In this document: positions 1 to 12,676 of the stretch, one piece after another
Numbering within the stretch: the stretch's first letter is position 1
Layout of the letters: every line of letters begins with the position of its first letter
Origin: Parapristionchus giblindavisi
Taxonomy: Eukaryota > Nematoda > Chromadorea > Rhabditida > Diplogasteridae
Length of the DNA stretch: 64,000 bases
Assembly: GCA_943737045.1 (NCBI GenBank)
Contig: CALSFV010000385.1
Coordinates: forward strand, 182,500-246,499
Direction: 5' to 3'
Notes under the pieces: model-generated
The model's input: only the letters and a program-made list of their open reading frames with translations
Database searches by the model: none
What the model was told of the DNA's origin: nothing
Program-made: the position numbers and the translations under genes

Positions 1-2
1 AT

Positions 3-622
3 GTCCTGGAATTCAGAAATGTTGCCTTGAACCAAATCCAGTCACTCACTCTTCTACTAGAATCTGTAGAGATCCTATTGGAGTATCTAGTATGTATAGT
101 TAAGTAATAAGGATAAGTATTAAGTTAACGATTAAGGTTCATCAATCTGTACTCTTCCTTTGGCTGTAGGCAGTTGTACTGCTCCCACATCCAGATTCTA
201 TTATGATGCTGCTACTGGTAATCGCTCTTTTTTACAAATTGAAAATAAATTAAAAAAGAGAGCCTCACCAAAGTCTTTCTTTAGGAAAGTGCAATAGATT
301 TACTTATTCTGGATGTGGAGGTAATGCCAATAATTTCCAATCTCAAGCTTCATGTCAAGCTACTTGCGGCACCGTCGGTTCGTTATTCATTTATAATCAT
401 TCTAGAATTGATCTTTGATCTTTGATATTTGATCTTTGAGCTTTCTATTTAGGTGTGAAGGGTACTCCTCAATGCCCTGCTGATGCATCAGTTGGATTGA
501 ATTGTCTCTATCAACATGCAGATGCTTGTAACTCCGATGCCGATTGTTTGGGAAGAGAAAATGGAGCTCAACCATCATGTTGTATGACTACTTGTGGATA
601 TAAGATATGCTATCAATATTAG
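3..622 (+). CDS. Kunitz plus WAP-like cysteine-rich protein, 3' part
   Basis: The 5' end lies outside the window. Exons are 3-89, 170-217, 285-377 and 453-622, with GT-AG introns that keep frame. The first exon ends a Cys-rich module containing a CC pair. Exons 2-3 encode a Kunitz (BPTI-type) domain: it runs from [12 protein letters not shown] through the hallmark [13 protein letters not shown] to a final CQATC. The last exon has Cys spacing like a WAP/four-disulfide core (C-P, DC, CC, C) and ends in CYQY. Such modules are usually secreted and inhibit serine proteases; that role is inferred from the family. The usual P1 position cannot be assigned with certainty. Nematodes carry many mixed Kunitz/WAP proteins, so no orthologue is named. 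Confidence 0.85.
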
Positions 623-920
623 ACTACTTCTTAGATTATTTATTTTTAACTATTCTTAAATTATTGTTGTCTTAAATACGGGTTTCTTTTCGAGTTTATA
701 ACATATCCTATTGAATATTTCAAAGAATAAGATTTATTGTTCTATATATTCGTCATAATATGTATTCTATTAAATGATCTAGGCAAAAATTAAATCTAAT
801 TCATTTTTATTGTAATATATTATTGTGGTATGATAAAAGAAAGAGATACAAATATAGTGAGATGACAACAGGAATGTATTATGATGGATAGATTGAATGA
901 TCTAATCAATCAATCAATAA

Positions 921-3900
921 TTAAGATGAATGAGGAGTGGGAGGAGTTGGAGGAGGAGGAGATTGTTGTATTGATGGGAGTGTATCACCATTATGTAGAT
1001 GAGGAGGTGGAGGAGGAAGAGAAGGAGTATTTGATTGAGATGATGGAGATTTATGATTATAAGAATCTATATGAGGAGGAGGACGAAGTGAAGCAAATGA
1101 TGAACGAAGATGAGATGAAAGATTCTGAAGAATGAAAGAATAGATTCATTCTACTTTTCCAATGAAATACAAGTTTTGGAGAGGAAAAAATAAAAATAAA
1201 TGTAGTAAACATACAGTAATTTGACAGAAACAGTCTTCAGATGTATCATTCAATGGAATAAGTGCATGAGAACATTGATAGAATGCATTCATTCCTCCTT
1301 CACTCTTTGATACTAATTCACAATCCAAATCTCGTGTACATCTCTCGCATCCAATTAGTTTCCTACAATCAAAAAGAGAGTATACTCTATACAAAACGCT
1401 CTTCAAACATTAATGGTTGTAATCTTTCTTCTCAAAAAATTCGAAACGGTTTCAGTGTCATTGAGATGGTTTCACTGAACTCTTGACATAAACAGGTGAT
1501 TAACGATCAAAAAATGTGTTTAACGTTTGGTTGATAATAAAATTGTGAAGATAATAGATTGAAACCTGCAAGGGAATGCATGAACTCGAACTCTTCCTTG
1601 CTCTTTAGTTCTTCCACATCGAGGACATCGATCCAATTCGACAGTGAAATGATCTAATCGATGAATTGTTGAAAATACATTCACACACTGAAATAACATG
1701 TCAATCATATTCACGGAAATAATGTAGTTCGAAGATTTCTAATTGTTAGAGAACAAAGAAATAGTGAAGGAAATGAAGAGAAATAATGATCACAATGAAT
1801 AAGAGTGTACCTTATCATATGAACTTCTCAATTTAGCAGCTACAATATCTCCAAATATCTTTTCTGTCAACATATGTCGATGTTGTTCAAGTGTAGCCAA
1901 TGATAATCGAGCCACTGCTGGAAGACATGCCTGTCTGAAATGAATGTTCGTTTATCCTTTATTGGTAAATTATGAAGTGTTCAAAAGTACAACCTTGCAT
2001 TTGGGGCAAATGCGTGTTGAAGACACCAATTGAGCCAACAAAGAACAACGATCGGTTGACGTTGAGAAGCCTATGAAGTAAACAATCGATAATGTCGAAT
2101 TATCATATGATGAATATAATTTAATTGAGAAATGATTTGATTATTGCACTAAGCTCTCAAAGTTCATTTCATAACTTCACACGAATAATGTACACTTTGA
2201 TTGATTGACAGGATAACAAATGTTATGAAAATCATACTTACATTTTCAATAATATACTTGTTACATCGTAATTCAAGACTCTTCGATTCAAATCTTCTAC
2301 TCAATCGCATACAGGTTTCCAGTGTATCATCTACATTTAAAAAATTAATTAATAAAATAAAATATATTTTAACCTCCAATATCTTTTAGCGCTGGATACG
2401 GTATCGTACTCTCTATATACCATCGGAACTGTAAATAATGGATACTGTAAGAGTCATTGATTCAATCAATCAATACCTGAGTAACAGGGGAAGGACAAGC
2501 CATTCCAGATACAGTAACCGATACCTGATATTATAGATAATCAATCGATATCATCAAGCAATAATGATCTACCTCAGCTCCAGGTGGATGATTATTGAGT
2601 AGAGATCGAAAATATTCAGATGCATGAGTTAATTGATGACGACAGACGAGAAATCGAGCATTCTATGATTTGTTTGTTTATGTTTAATGGATATTGAAAT
2701 GAGATGAGATCATGAAAGAGTCATGACATTTGTTATGAGATAGAAGAGATTGAAGGAGATGAAGAGAAGAGATAAGGAGAATGAATGGAATAGAAGTAGA
2801 AGATATCCATTTGACCCATAGTGATTGATTGAAGGAATGTGTGAAGATATTGAGAGACAAGGAAGTTGAGGAGAAGATCAATTGATGTAAAGAGATACAT
2901 GTGTAGATTAGGCTGGAGACATTTGAGAAACTTTGAAGACAAAAACAGTATCCACGCTACATAATAAACTATCGCGGTGAGAGAAAGAAGAGAGAGTGTG
3001 TGTAATGAAGAGACTTCAGACAATACAAATGATAATATATATCTAACCTGTACAATAATAGAAGCAGTACATCCTTCTTGATGGCATTGACTCGTTAGAT
3101 AATCAAGATTATGAGAGATATCTCGTTTCTTCACAGGAGATTTTGATCTAAACAATGCATATTGTATAGAGTATTCAATAGAATATATAATACCTTGAAG
3201 TAGTTTTAATTCCATTCATATCAATCATATCTTTTCGTTTCTTCAATGGACTTTCACTACGAGTTCGACCTCTTCCTGATGATGTCGTGTATCTATAAAT
3301 TGATTATTGTATTTATAAATTAAATTGCTTTTTAATAAATAGACCTACACATTATCTCTATTACTCTCATCAAATAATCGTGGTTCAATCATTCCATCAG
3401 AATCCATTTTATTAAGAAAGAATGAAGATGATCCCCCTTCGTCTTTCTCTGTATTCCATGTACGAATTCCTAAGGATTCCTACAAAGTGAACCATATTCG
3501 AATAGATTTCATCGAATGGACACTTACATTAGAGTTTCCTCCAGAATTATTACTTTGTCTTGAACTATTCCTTGAAGGTGAAGAAGGAAGAGGAAGATAG
3601 GATAAAGGAGAAGGTCCTTCTGATTGATTCTAATAGAATAAAATGAGTGAAATTGTCACTCAAAGTACCTTCTTTTATCCTCTTTACACTAATCATAAAA
3701 AGAGTTGAAGCTAAAGACAAACCAGGACTATATGTACTCTACGTAAGTGATACTAACATATTGATGATGATTCTGTCCTCTTCTGGCCATTACATATTCT
3801 TCATTATACTTTTCATACATTTGTGATTGATGATTATGAGATGAATGATTATGATGTGATGGTTGTTGATCTCTCCATGGATTATATCCATATGATGGTT

Positions 3901-4028
3901 GAGTATACGGTGCTCTACAAGGATTACGGTAGATTGAATACATCTTAGTATAGGATACTGTACCTCTTAGTAGGAGATTTGGATCGACTTTGGGTTCGAT
4001 CTACTAGTTTCCTTATGAAGTTTGCCAT
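921..4028 (-). CDS. BTB/POZ-domain protein, 15 exons, 536 aa
   Basis: Exons (plus-strand coordinates): 921-1124, 1215-1362, 1566-1687, 1811-1934, 1994-2070, 2242-2330, 2374-2428, 2477-2524, 2573-2662, 3048-3147, 3194-3292, 3349-3479, 3528-3629, 3758-3914, 3964-4028. The start is the ATG at 4028 (MANFIRKLVDRTQS). Residues 1-185 are low-complexity and rich in Ser, Pro, His and Asn. A BTB-like fold follows at about 195-330: ASIIVQNARFLVCRHQL, then SEYFRSLL, a beta/helix stretch, and FRWYIEST. A conserved-looking region holds CPRCGRTKEQGR and GCERCTRDLDC, possibly a metal-binding Cys cluster. The tail is Pro/Ser-rich and ends in TPPTPHSS. BTB proteins often act as cullin-3 adaptors or in transcription; which applies here is unknown. 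The open frame opposite the last exon (881-1135, +) is an antisense shadow. Confidence 0.85.
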
Positions 4029-4795
4029 TTGATTGAATGATGAAGATACAAAGAAGAGATGAACAACACTGAAGAGAATAAGAATTGATGAGTGGTGAAG
4101 TGACTTGTGGAATAGGATGAGAGATAAAGGGAGAGGGAGAGACTAGAGTCTAGAGGGAGAGAAGGAGAGGGAGAGAGTAGGTCTAGAGGGATGGAGACTA
4201 CTACTGGGTGTCTTCAAATCAATCACTTCACGATCAATTCTACTGATTACACTTATTTACTGCTCACATTCTAATGATAGTCAATATAATAATACTTTGT
4301 ATATTCATATTACTTCATGATGGAACATGGTATACTGTAGATCTATCTCAATCAGATACCATAATCTATCTAATGAATAGATGTATTGTATAGATATGAG
4401 AGATTAATCATCTGTCAGTATGATTGATCCTTTGATCTCTTCGTTCATCACTATTCACATCACTGATAATTTCATCTTCATCACACAATTCATATCTGGC
4501 GCGCACAACTGTTCAAACATCAGGTGGACTTACGATGTTTACGCGCTGTCAAATCTCACTAAATTTCTCATGATTTTGCAGCGCCATTGTAACTTTCTAG
4601 TTTCTGTCGTTGTTTCTCTGTTCGAATGTCACGCTTCCTTCTCATGATGAGTGATCATTGATGTTTTCATTGATTCATTTCACCATCATTATTCTTACCA
4701 CGTGTTGGTTAATCTTATCCCCTCCATCTTCTGCTCTAATCTTATCACTTAATTGCAGATTGTTCTCTTTGTGTGGTTCTTCTTCATTACTGCGG
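4029..4795. other. Intergenic region between divergent genes
   Basis: No convincing coding exon was found. The stretch lies between the start of the BTB gene (-) and the first ATG of the next gene (+), so it should hold both promoters. A purine-rich run of GAGAGGGAGAG type covers about 4125-4190. Short open frames at 4420-4647 and 4658-4939 lack support. Confidence 0.6.
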
Positions 4796-6070
4796 ATGTA
4801 TAAGGTTAGCTCATCAGCCGTTCCTCGTACTACTCTTCCTTGTATCAACAAAACCGTCTTCTATCGAACTGATCATGTTGAGAAGAAGAACCACTACATG
4901 AGTATGTTATCTATTTTATCCTATCACTCAATCAAATGATCTCATTCACAGGCAAACCACAGAAGCCGGATATCTCAGCTGTATCTTTACTTGATCTGTA
5001 AGTGTATCCTTGATCTACTCAATAAATCAATCAATATTGTAGTCGTCTGAATACAATTGGTCGTCGTCGTGTAATAATGTCCCCTCCATCTACACCATCT
5101 ACTCCAACAACTCCTTCATCTGCTGATTATGAACAGCAAATGAGCCTACTCGATAAATGTATCTTATTATTTCTTCTGTAGAATTTGGGAACTTTTCTAC
5201 CCAGCTTTCTGTAGCCCTTGGTAGAAACATGGCTCCTTTCCTTGCCTGTATAGTTATAAACTTTAAGTTTGAACCAAGATCCCTGGAAAGCTCGTGTGCC
5301 AGGTTTATCTAATGAGTAGCCAGGATTTAGCCCTGGAAGTGGCCCAGTTTCCCAAATTCTCGTATTTCTTCTCCCTTTCATTCTACAATTACTCAAGTTT
5401 TAACTCTCTTTCATTTCTGTTTGCCTGTTGACTTATGCCCTTGGTACATATGTTGATGGATTATTGATGAAACTAAATTCAGCTTGGAAAGCGTTTGCTT
5501 TGACTGAGAATGGAGAACCTGATCCATCGATTGAGAAATACAAAGTGAAGAAACCTGTAAGTATCATCTTTTTATCCTTGCGTGTCAGACGGGAGAATAC
5601 CTGAAAATTGTTTCTGAGAAAACTTGTGAAAGATCTAGTGTGAAACTTGTAAACATGTTGGTGGTGCTTGTTATATCTTATCCAATCTATCCCATGATAC
5701 ATTAAATCTAACTACGTTGTAGTGCGAACATGTCTTGTTATCAAGGAGTAGAGTCATAGGTCGAAAAGTACGTTACAAACTACGAAGCCTGATCACATTT
5801 GGGATTTGTTTTGAATAACTTGCCACATTCGAGACGAAATTTCCCGAAAAGTAAAAAAACCTGACCGTATTTTCAAAATGTGTAACCTTGCTATTCGACC
5901 TATGGGGGTTACCATCTTACTGCAGTGATTTACAATCAAGTAATGTGTTATCAGCTGTCAATTTGCAGATTCCATCAGACTTTCGTCCAATGGATATTGA
6001 TAACTTCCTTGCTGAGAAGTTATTGAGGGAACTCGATCTTGATCCTAAACTTATTCTGAATCATGAGTGA
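4796..6070 (+). CDS. Unrecognised 147-aa protein, 5 exons
   Basis: Exons are 4796-4901, 4952-4997, 5043-5158, 5483-5556 and 5969-6070; all junctions are GT-AG and keep phase. The protein starts MYKVSSSAVPRTT. It has a Ser/Thr/Pro patch (MSPPSTPSTPTTPSS) at about 66-80 and an acidic, Leu-rich C-terminus (FLAEKLLRELDLDPKLIL). There is no signal peptide or membrane segment. I do not recognise the family. Introns 3 and 4 are longer than the local norm; intron 4 carries a CATAGGT MITE. The start could move if a further 5' exon exists, but this ATG gives a clean frame. Confidence 0.7.
5755..5904. mobile_element. MITE with CATAGGTCGAA termini
   Basis: This 150-bp element has inverted ends CATAGGTCGAA and TTCGACCTATG and lies in intron 4 of the 147-aa gene. 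Its ends and part of its interior (CCTGACCG, ACTTTTCG-type stretches) match, in reverse orientation, the element at 32754-32956, which has an 8-bp target duplication. No duplication is visible here. A non-autonomous hAT-like element is the best guess. Confidence 0.7.
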
Positions 6071-6861
6071 AGTGCAATGAAGATGATAAGAGGTGATATG
6101 GATATATGAATGATATGAATAGAGATATAGTATATACTATATAGATAGATAGATAGTATAGATTCATATTGGTTGACTCATCTCGTATTCATTCATACAA
6201 TCAATATATCTATATCACTTGTATCTCTCATATGCCTCCTCATTCATTTCCTTAGTTGATAGTTGTTAGAGTATGCCATATAGTTGTTAGTTATGTAGTA
6301 TAGTTATAGCGTCTCTCTTTATTATTTTAAAGGATATTGTATCCTTCAGTATTTCTAGTTTGAGCTTATCCCACTCCTTTTCCCTGTTCGACCCTGTTGT
6401 TTAATAACTCCCCTTATTGTTAATGTTACCTCATATGGGAGTATCTCTATACTATCACTACCGTATACCATACCGTATACCCTACCATAACCTGTGCCTT
6501 CGTCTTTATCTGTTCAATTTAATCCGTTTCATATGCAATCTCCTTCCCCCTCCTCATTGATTGTAACTTCATAGCACACACAGGTATCTATTCACCCATA
6601 TGGATGAGATCTGATATCGATTAGTTGATTGTAAACGTGTTTATATTGTGTGCCTTCATACTGTAATCCATCCCTGCCGGTCATCCCATCTACAGTGTTC
6701 ATAAGAACATTCGGGAAATGACTTGATCATCTCTAAGATTGTCTTAACATCTAAACGTGTTGATATTATACTCTTCTTCGTCTTCATAAATGTCTTCCTT
6801 TTCATTGTTTGTGATACACTTGAGAGTGATAACATTCATACACTACACACTTTATCCATTC
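6071..6861. other. Intergenic region between convergent genes
   Basis: This is the 3' flank of the + gene and of the following - gene. It contains a short (GATA)n run near 6141-6158 and several TAC-N-GTA motifs (6455-6490). No coding exon or RNA gene was recognised. Confidence 0.6.
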
Positions 6862-9006
6862 CTATAATCGTCTATCAATCTCATCTAGTTTATCTTTCAA
6901 TCGATAATTCCTTCTATGATTAACATTCTCTAATCGATTAACTCCTCGTTCCATTGCTTCAAGTATCTCATCTCTTTCTTCTTCCATCTTTGTATATTCA
7001 GCCTTAATCATAGATATGAAAGATCAAAGATCAATAATCTTATACCATAAGTATTTCATTGATCTCTCGATACTTGGCAGCTTCTCGTTTCATCTTTTCC
7101 ATTTGAGATGCATCTCTCTGTAGTGGCAAAGGAAGTGAAAACTTAATAGTGAAAAGAGGAACACAATACCTTGACTGCGTCACTTCTTGCTAGTAGCTTT
7201 GCATGTTCTTTCTCCATTCTTTCCTATAAATAACTACGGTATATCTACAGTATTCTCTACACTACGGTACTCCTACCGTATTCTCTACACTACAGTACAT
7301 CTACAGTATTCTCTAAACTACAGTATAGCTACCGTAACCTCCACACTACAGTATATCAACCGTATTCTCTACATTACCTTATCCCTTCTACATCTATTGG
7401 CATCATCTTCAGCCCTCTCAGCTTCTCCTCTCTTTATCTCTAATTGTATTCGTAATTGATCTCTATCATCTTCCATAGTAGCCAGTTCTGTCTAAATATA
7501 GATCATCGATGGTCATCTCGCAAAGATCAAAGATCAACCTCTAAACGAGCAATTTCATCCTTAGCTTTCTCTCTTTCATTCCATAATTCTTCTTCAAGTG
7601 TTCTCAATTCCTCTGCATGCATAATCGATATTTCATCCAAATGTCGCAGTTTCTCATCACGAAGACGACGAATCTATGATTACGGTAGAATCAATCGATA
7701 TTATATATATTACCATACCTCACTATCCTTTTCTTCTTTCATTCTCTGTTCTAATTGAACGATTGCATATTTGAGATCAGATTGAGCATTTAACTTTTCT
7801 CTTTCAAGATCATCGATCATCTTTACGAGCATTGCATCATTCTGTCTAGAATCAATCAATAAATGGAAAGATCAATCGATAATTGATTGACCTTAAATGA
7901 ACAGCAGCTTTTTCTCTATTCAATTCTTCAACAGTTTGTACTTCTCTATCTTCAAATGGTCCTCCAACATAAACTAATTCAGTTTGAGTTGAAGATACTC
8001 GTTGAGTACGGGCTGCTAGAAGAAGTGAATGCATCTTCTGTTGAAGTTGCTGCAATAATATAAAAGATGATATCAGAATCAATTGATAATCATCACTAGA
8101 GTATTGATTGATGATACATGAAACTAAACATCATTGGAGTTATCTATTTGCCCTCCTACTCAAGCTAGAACTCTAGTCACACAAAGTTAGGAGAAAATAA
8201 GAAATCAAAGAACACTTACGTACTGTAACATAATATAGTTAAAGATCTGATTAAGACTACACTAGAACAAGATCAAAGATCAGTGAGATGAAGGATCGAA
8301 TTGACATCATAATAGAGGAAGTTCAAAGATAAAATATTCATACCGTAATACTAGCTTCATGAACAGTCTTCATCCTTTGTACAGCCTTCTCCATATTATG
8401 TCTGCTTTCCCTTTCATCTTCAGTTTCTTCACGAGAAACCTAAAATAACAATCGATAATCAATACAACTATAGATACCGTACCATCCATAATTGTTGTAG
8501 TCTATCTCTTTCTTGCTCCATAGCATTTTCTTCTTCACGTAGACTAGCCAATTCTTTCGTCAATCGTTCACTCTTCTCTCGAAGCTACGAAGAATAAATC
8601 GATAATAATCAAGTATTGATTGATTAGATAACCTTATCATTAGCACGATGAAGAGTAGCCAATCGTTTTTCTATATCTTTCTTGGGACCAGTTGCCTGTA
8701 AAGATGAAGGATCAATCAATATTTATTGATTAACAGTGACAAACTTTTCCTGTCACAGCTTTCGGCTTATGATCTACCATAGTTCGAGTTGCTTTGGGAG
8801 CTGGAGACCTATAAAGATCAAAGATCAATTGATAATAATGAATAATGAATAACTAACTTTATTTCTAGTTTCCTCATCTTCCTTATAGGAGTGGTCTTAG
8901 TCTTCTTCGTATGAATAGACATTGATGGAATGTCTAATTCATGAATAGAAGGTAGAACAATGGAGAGTTTATGATGAGATTGAATGGAAGAAGGACGGAA
9001 TGACAT
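6862..9006 (-). CDS. Long coiled-coil protein, GAS8/DRC4-like layout, about 424 aa
   Basis: Exons: 6862-7002, 7046-7117, 7170-7223, 7378-7491, 7539-7673, 7719-7845, 7892-8049, 8344-8439, 8483-8584, 8633-8695, 8745-8808, 8858-9006. A possible 3-nt exon at 8220-8222 (TAC) would add one Tyr. The protein starts MSFRPSSIQSHH; a basic N-terminus precedes almost continuous heptad coiled coil from about residue 70 to the end. The stretch NAMEQERDRLQQLWM followed by KMHSLLLAAR resembles the GAS8 core (QLERDKI-FW ... VKHLLYEHQ). The end EEERDEILEAMERG ... RRNYRLKDKL resembles the GAS8 C-terminal ERDELYRKF region. The similarity is by eye only and coiled coils mislead. GAS8 is a nexin-dynein regulatory subunit of motile cilia and also binds microtubules. 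If confirmed in a nematode it would need another role. Confidence 0.8.
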
Positions 9007-9701
9007 CACTTATATATAAGATATATCTATTCTATTAGAGACATGAATAAGAGGTCCCTTCAGTCCACTCTCGCTTCATTTAATCTACTCCTCTACCATG
9101 GTAACCAACCCTCTGAGGGAGTCTAGTCAACCATATGAGAAGAAGAAGACGATTGGAAGAGTTTCATATCAAGTCTTTATTATAATCAAACATTAATTCT
9201 CCCCAGAGGCTGTATGCACAGTCACGCGAAAAATATTTTAATGGAAACTGTTTTTCCATTAAAATGAATTCCGTTATCAGTTGTTCGCATTTTAAGGAAT
9301 ATATTTCCTGGAAAACTACATATGCTCTTTTATCCGTATAACGGATGCGTTTTCCTTGTAACAAATTCTTAAATTTTTAGTTTTTTTTTCATTTATATCT
9401 TTTACATGCTATTCTGGTTGTATCGTTTCAACCTCATCTGTCATCATTGTCGTAGACGATCCCGAGTGGCATTATAGAGACAGTCGCATCGGCGTCACAG
9501 GATTAGAAGATACATTGATGTATCAACCCCCAATCCAATAAGGAAATTCGATCAAGGACGAAATAAGTTTCCAATTAAAGTTTATTTTCCATCTTTACTT
9601 GACCACAATTAAATATATTCTAATTATTACTTACACCGTGCATACATTTTAAAATTTTGCACCTTTATGACATATTCATCTCTTGTTCTCTACTACCTTC
9701 T
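9007..9701. other. Intergenic, no gene recognised
   Basis: This is the upstream flank of the coiled-coil gene. A perfect hairpin around 9235-9265 (ATTTTAATGGAAA / TTTCCATTAAAAT) is the only structure noticed. The minus-strand open frame 9164-9364 has no start context or splice support. Confidence 0.5.
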
Positions 9702-10903
9702 ATAGATAGTGTATACGAGAGTATAGACAGAGTGAGAGAGTATTGATCAGCGAGAGAGTGCAGAGAAATAAGTACTGCCCCCCTCTTCAATGATCTACCA
9801 TCAATGGTGTTGGCTCAATTGGTGATTCCCTAACTTATCGATCTCTTCCCTCTGTTTTCGGCTATTGTGTCCCTCTTCCTCTCTTTTTTCTGCATCCCAT
9901 CCCTGTTTCGTTCACGCATTTCTCTCTCTGTCGTTTCCATTTTGAGATTGATCTTTGATCTTTGCATTCCTCTCCCTCCTACGTGCGACTTTAACTATTT
10001 CTATAGGAAGCTTCGTAACGTACGAAAGAGCAGACAGAGTGATATAGTGGGAATTCGAGAAAGTGCAGAGAAAGAAAACCTACGCACTCGTCAATGATCT
10101 GCCATCGATAATATTGATTCATTAGCATTGTCATCCATTCTAGATTGCTTTCTTAACAAGTGGAAGCGGATCTCCTTCTCCCTATACCTATATTCATGTT
10201 TTTTGTAGTTGAAACCCTTGATCCTTGTTCCTCTTCCTTCTCTATTCCTCCCTACCTCTCTATCTCTCCACCTTTCTACTTCTCTCTCTCTCCACTTCTC
10301 CCTCTGGCTATGCCCTTGCCATGTTCTCTCTGCCTCTGTCCTCCCTCTCTGATTCTAACTTTCTTTCATCAGTATTGCAATAACAGCCTTGTACTGTCGT
10401 TATCTAGTTCTAAATCTATTGTCTTTCAATTTGCATATGATTATCATATTGAACGTTATCTCTTATTATGCTGGCTGTCTTCGTCAGTTTTGTCCTTTCA
10501 CTGTCTGTGATTTTTCCTCCGTTTCCAGCAATGTCTCCTCCGTATCTTCTATCTCTCTTCTCAACATCTCCCGTGATTATCGATCTGTGATTGCCTGTTC
10601 TTATTCTTAATTGCAGTCTATATTCCCTTGCTTCCTCTATCGAAGATCTCTGTTGCATTTCTAGGATTCATATTCTAAATTTCAAACGCGCCGCTCTGGA
10701 AACTTTCCTTGTTCATTACTTTGCCCTACGATGATAGAGTTGGATTATGTCAAATTTCATTTCCGTTCTATGACATTTCAGATTCAGTGGAAACATTGCT
10801 TAGTTAATCTTGATAAAGTGTATCAATGTTCATGTTCAATGTTTCAGACCTATTCATGTCATTTCCATCACTATTTCATTTCATTTCAATCCATTTCAGA
10901 CTA

Positions 10904-11235
10904 GGGTGGCGAAAATGACTCATGAATATTCATTTCTATGGCCTAAAATGAGTGGCTCACTTTCCTTGCGATTATTCATTCCAAGTGACAGTTGACCGGT
11001 CTCCCCTGCGAATATTCGCTTTTTTGCGAGTCGAAGTGAGTCAAGAAAATTTTGGTGAAAGGATGGTGAAAGGACCGGTCTGACTCGCAATCGACTCGCT
11101 TTTTTTGACTCATTCGCATTGACCTCTCCTCTAACAACTCATTCGCAAGAGAGAGCGGTCGTGAATGCCTCTCCCGTGAATACTCACTCTAGACCGCTAA
11201 AGTGGACGAATAATCATGAATCATTTTCGCCACCC
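10904..11235. mobile_element. MITE, GGGTGGCG termini, left-arm copy
   Basis: This 332-bp element begins GGGTGGCGAAAATGA, ends with the complement, and is flanked by TA on both sides. Its mirror copy is 14742-15073, also 332 bp with TA flanks. It was therefore present before the inverted duplication. Confidence 0.75.
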
Positions 11236-12113
11236 TATTTCAGACCACTAAGCCTATCCATGAACCCAATTCGTGACTCTGACAGGACGCCTTCGTCTAC
11301 TGATGTCACGTGTGTCAAGCATCACCGAAGACGACTACGATAGGTAGCTGCTATTGGAGGTATGAATCTTCCTTTGTTAGTCTTAGGCTCTCTTGAAAAG
11401 TCATAAAATGAAGAGAAAACAGAGAACATTTATCGTTTTACTCACACGCCACTTTTCTCCTCTTTTCGTGGTTTACCAACAGCATTTCTTTCATTTCCGA
11501 TAACGGCAAATTTTTTTCATAATTATCATTACACACATTTCTTTTTTCAAATAAAACTTTTTTTAAATAAAAAGGGTGATTCATAGTGAGCGATGTCGTT
11601 ATCGGAAGGATTAAGCTCATTTCTAGTCTTGTGCAATGTTCGAAAGTCGCGAAAAGAGAAAAAAGTAGCTCGCCTATTTTGTGATGCTATAGACAGTGGA
11701 GGGTTGTCATTACGTGGCTTTTGAACACAAGTTAGATTATGGTTGGAACAGAAATTGTTGAAACAGAATGGTAATTTGTTGTTCTCCATATCGATTTCTG
11801 TGGAAGCCTTCGTTGTCGTTGCTGAAGAAGATCATCAGGTCTTCGCCGCTGGTCAAGTTCTCTATGGAATGGTGCAGATTCGAGCGGCTGCACAACCCTC
11901 GACGTCTTCTGGACGACTACTGCTCAAGTGACTACTGTTTTCAGAAATAATAAAGATTTTGGGTGTGTAACTGTTTGAATTCGGTGTCCAAGCCCGCGCA
12001 CTTAAATGGGCGGAGTCAGAATCACTATATGAATGGGGTTAATCAGAAAGGGGCGGAGCTTCACATCAGTATTTAAGTACACGAGTGTTGGAGTATATGC
12101 TCTGGTAATTTCT

Positions 12114-12231
12114 CCCCGCGGGGCACCCTGTCTAAGCACGCCACCCCGCGGGGCACCCTGCCTTTAGTTTCCCCGCAGGGCACCCTGTCAAAATCAAAGA
12201 TACCTCAAGCCACCCCGCAGGGTACCCTGTC
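12114..12231. repeat. GC-rich CCCCGCGGGG-CACCCTGTC repeats, left
   Basis: Four irregular copies of a unit like CCCCGCGGGGCACCCTGTC or CCCCGCAGGGCACCCTGTC occur here, an island of high GC in AT-rich DNA. The unit is itself part palindromic. Matching, partly rearranged copies occur in the opposite arm at 13836-13990. Confidence 0.8.
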
Positions 12232-12440
12232 AACTCACAAGGGAACCACAAATGTCGCGGACACTCAGTGCTAAATTCGTTGACACAGGTCGACTAGGAC
12301 CTCCCAGGGGGTCACAGAACTGTTTTGAAATGTCCGCATATTTGCTTCTTTGGTACCGAAAATCGATTATGAAAATGTGATGGAAATTTGGGCGCGAGCC
12401 CCGTGGAATAGTGTCAAACACTCAAAGAACACAGTCTGTG

Positions 12441-12510
12441 TCCTCCGTAGCCAACTGGTTAGAGTGAGGGATTAGCTTTTGGAATGTCGTGGGTTCGAAT
12501 CCCCCCTTGT
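12441..12510 (+). other. tRNA-like sequence, left arm
   Basis: It has an A box (TAGCCAACTGG) and a B box (GGTTCGAATCC) at tRNA spacing, with a good T stem (GTGGG / CCCCC). The acceptor stem does not pair, so this is a tRNA-derived relic or SINE head rather than a working tRNA. Confidence 0.6.
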
Positions 12511-12676
12511 ACAATTTCTTTTGCTGTATTTTTTCTTTGCTTTCCAACATGCAGTTTCAAAGTCAAACTTCATCTTCAACGACAACGATTGGTGGGCATC
12601 GTGCCTGAAACAGGAACCATGGACGCTATACGGTAGAATTGACCGATTTTTTTTCCTCTCGAATGGAGTTCGACTA

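Noticed and set aside
881..1135. 84-aa acidic plus-strand ORF rich in Glu
   Set aside because: It is antisense to the Pro/Ser-rich last exon of the BTB gene, which is fixed by splice phase and protein-like composition.
2733..3215. 160-aa minus-strand ORF
   Set aside because: Only 3048-3147 is an exon of the BTB gene; the rest is intron read-through, as the BTB domain is continuous only when 2663-3047 is removed.
10160..10510. 116-aa ORF repeated as 16677-17027 on the other strand
   Set aside because: Mirrored by the inverted repeat; low-complexity hydrophobic/Pro sequence with no domain, start context or splice support.
11743..11931. 62-aa ORF with a faint arrestin-N-like stretch (VFAAGQVLYGMVQI)
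   Set aside because: Too short and no further exons; only noted because it is in the left-arm-only part of the palindrome.
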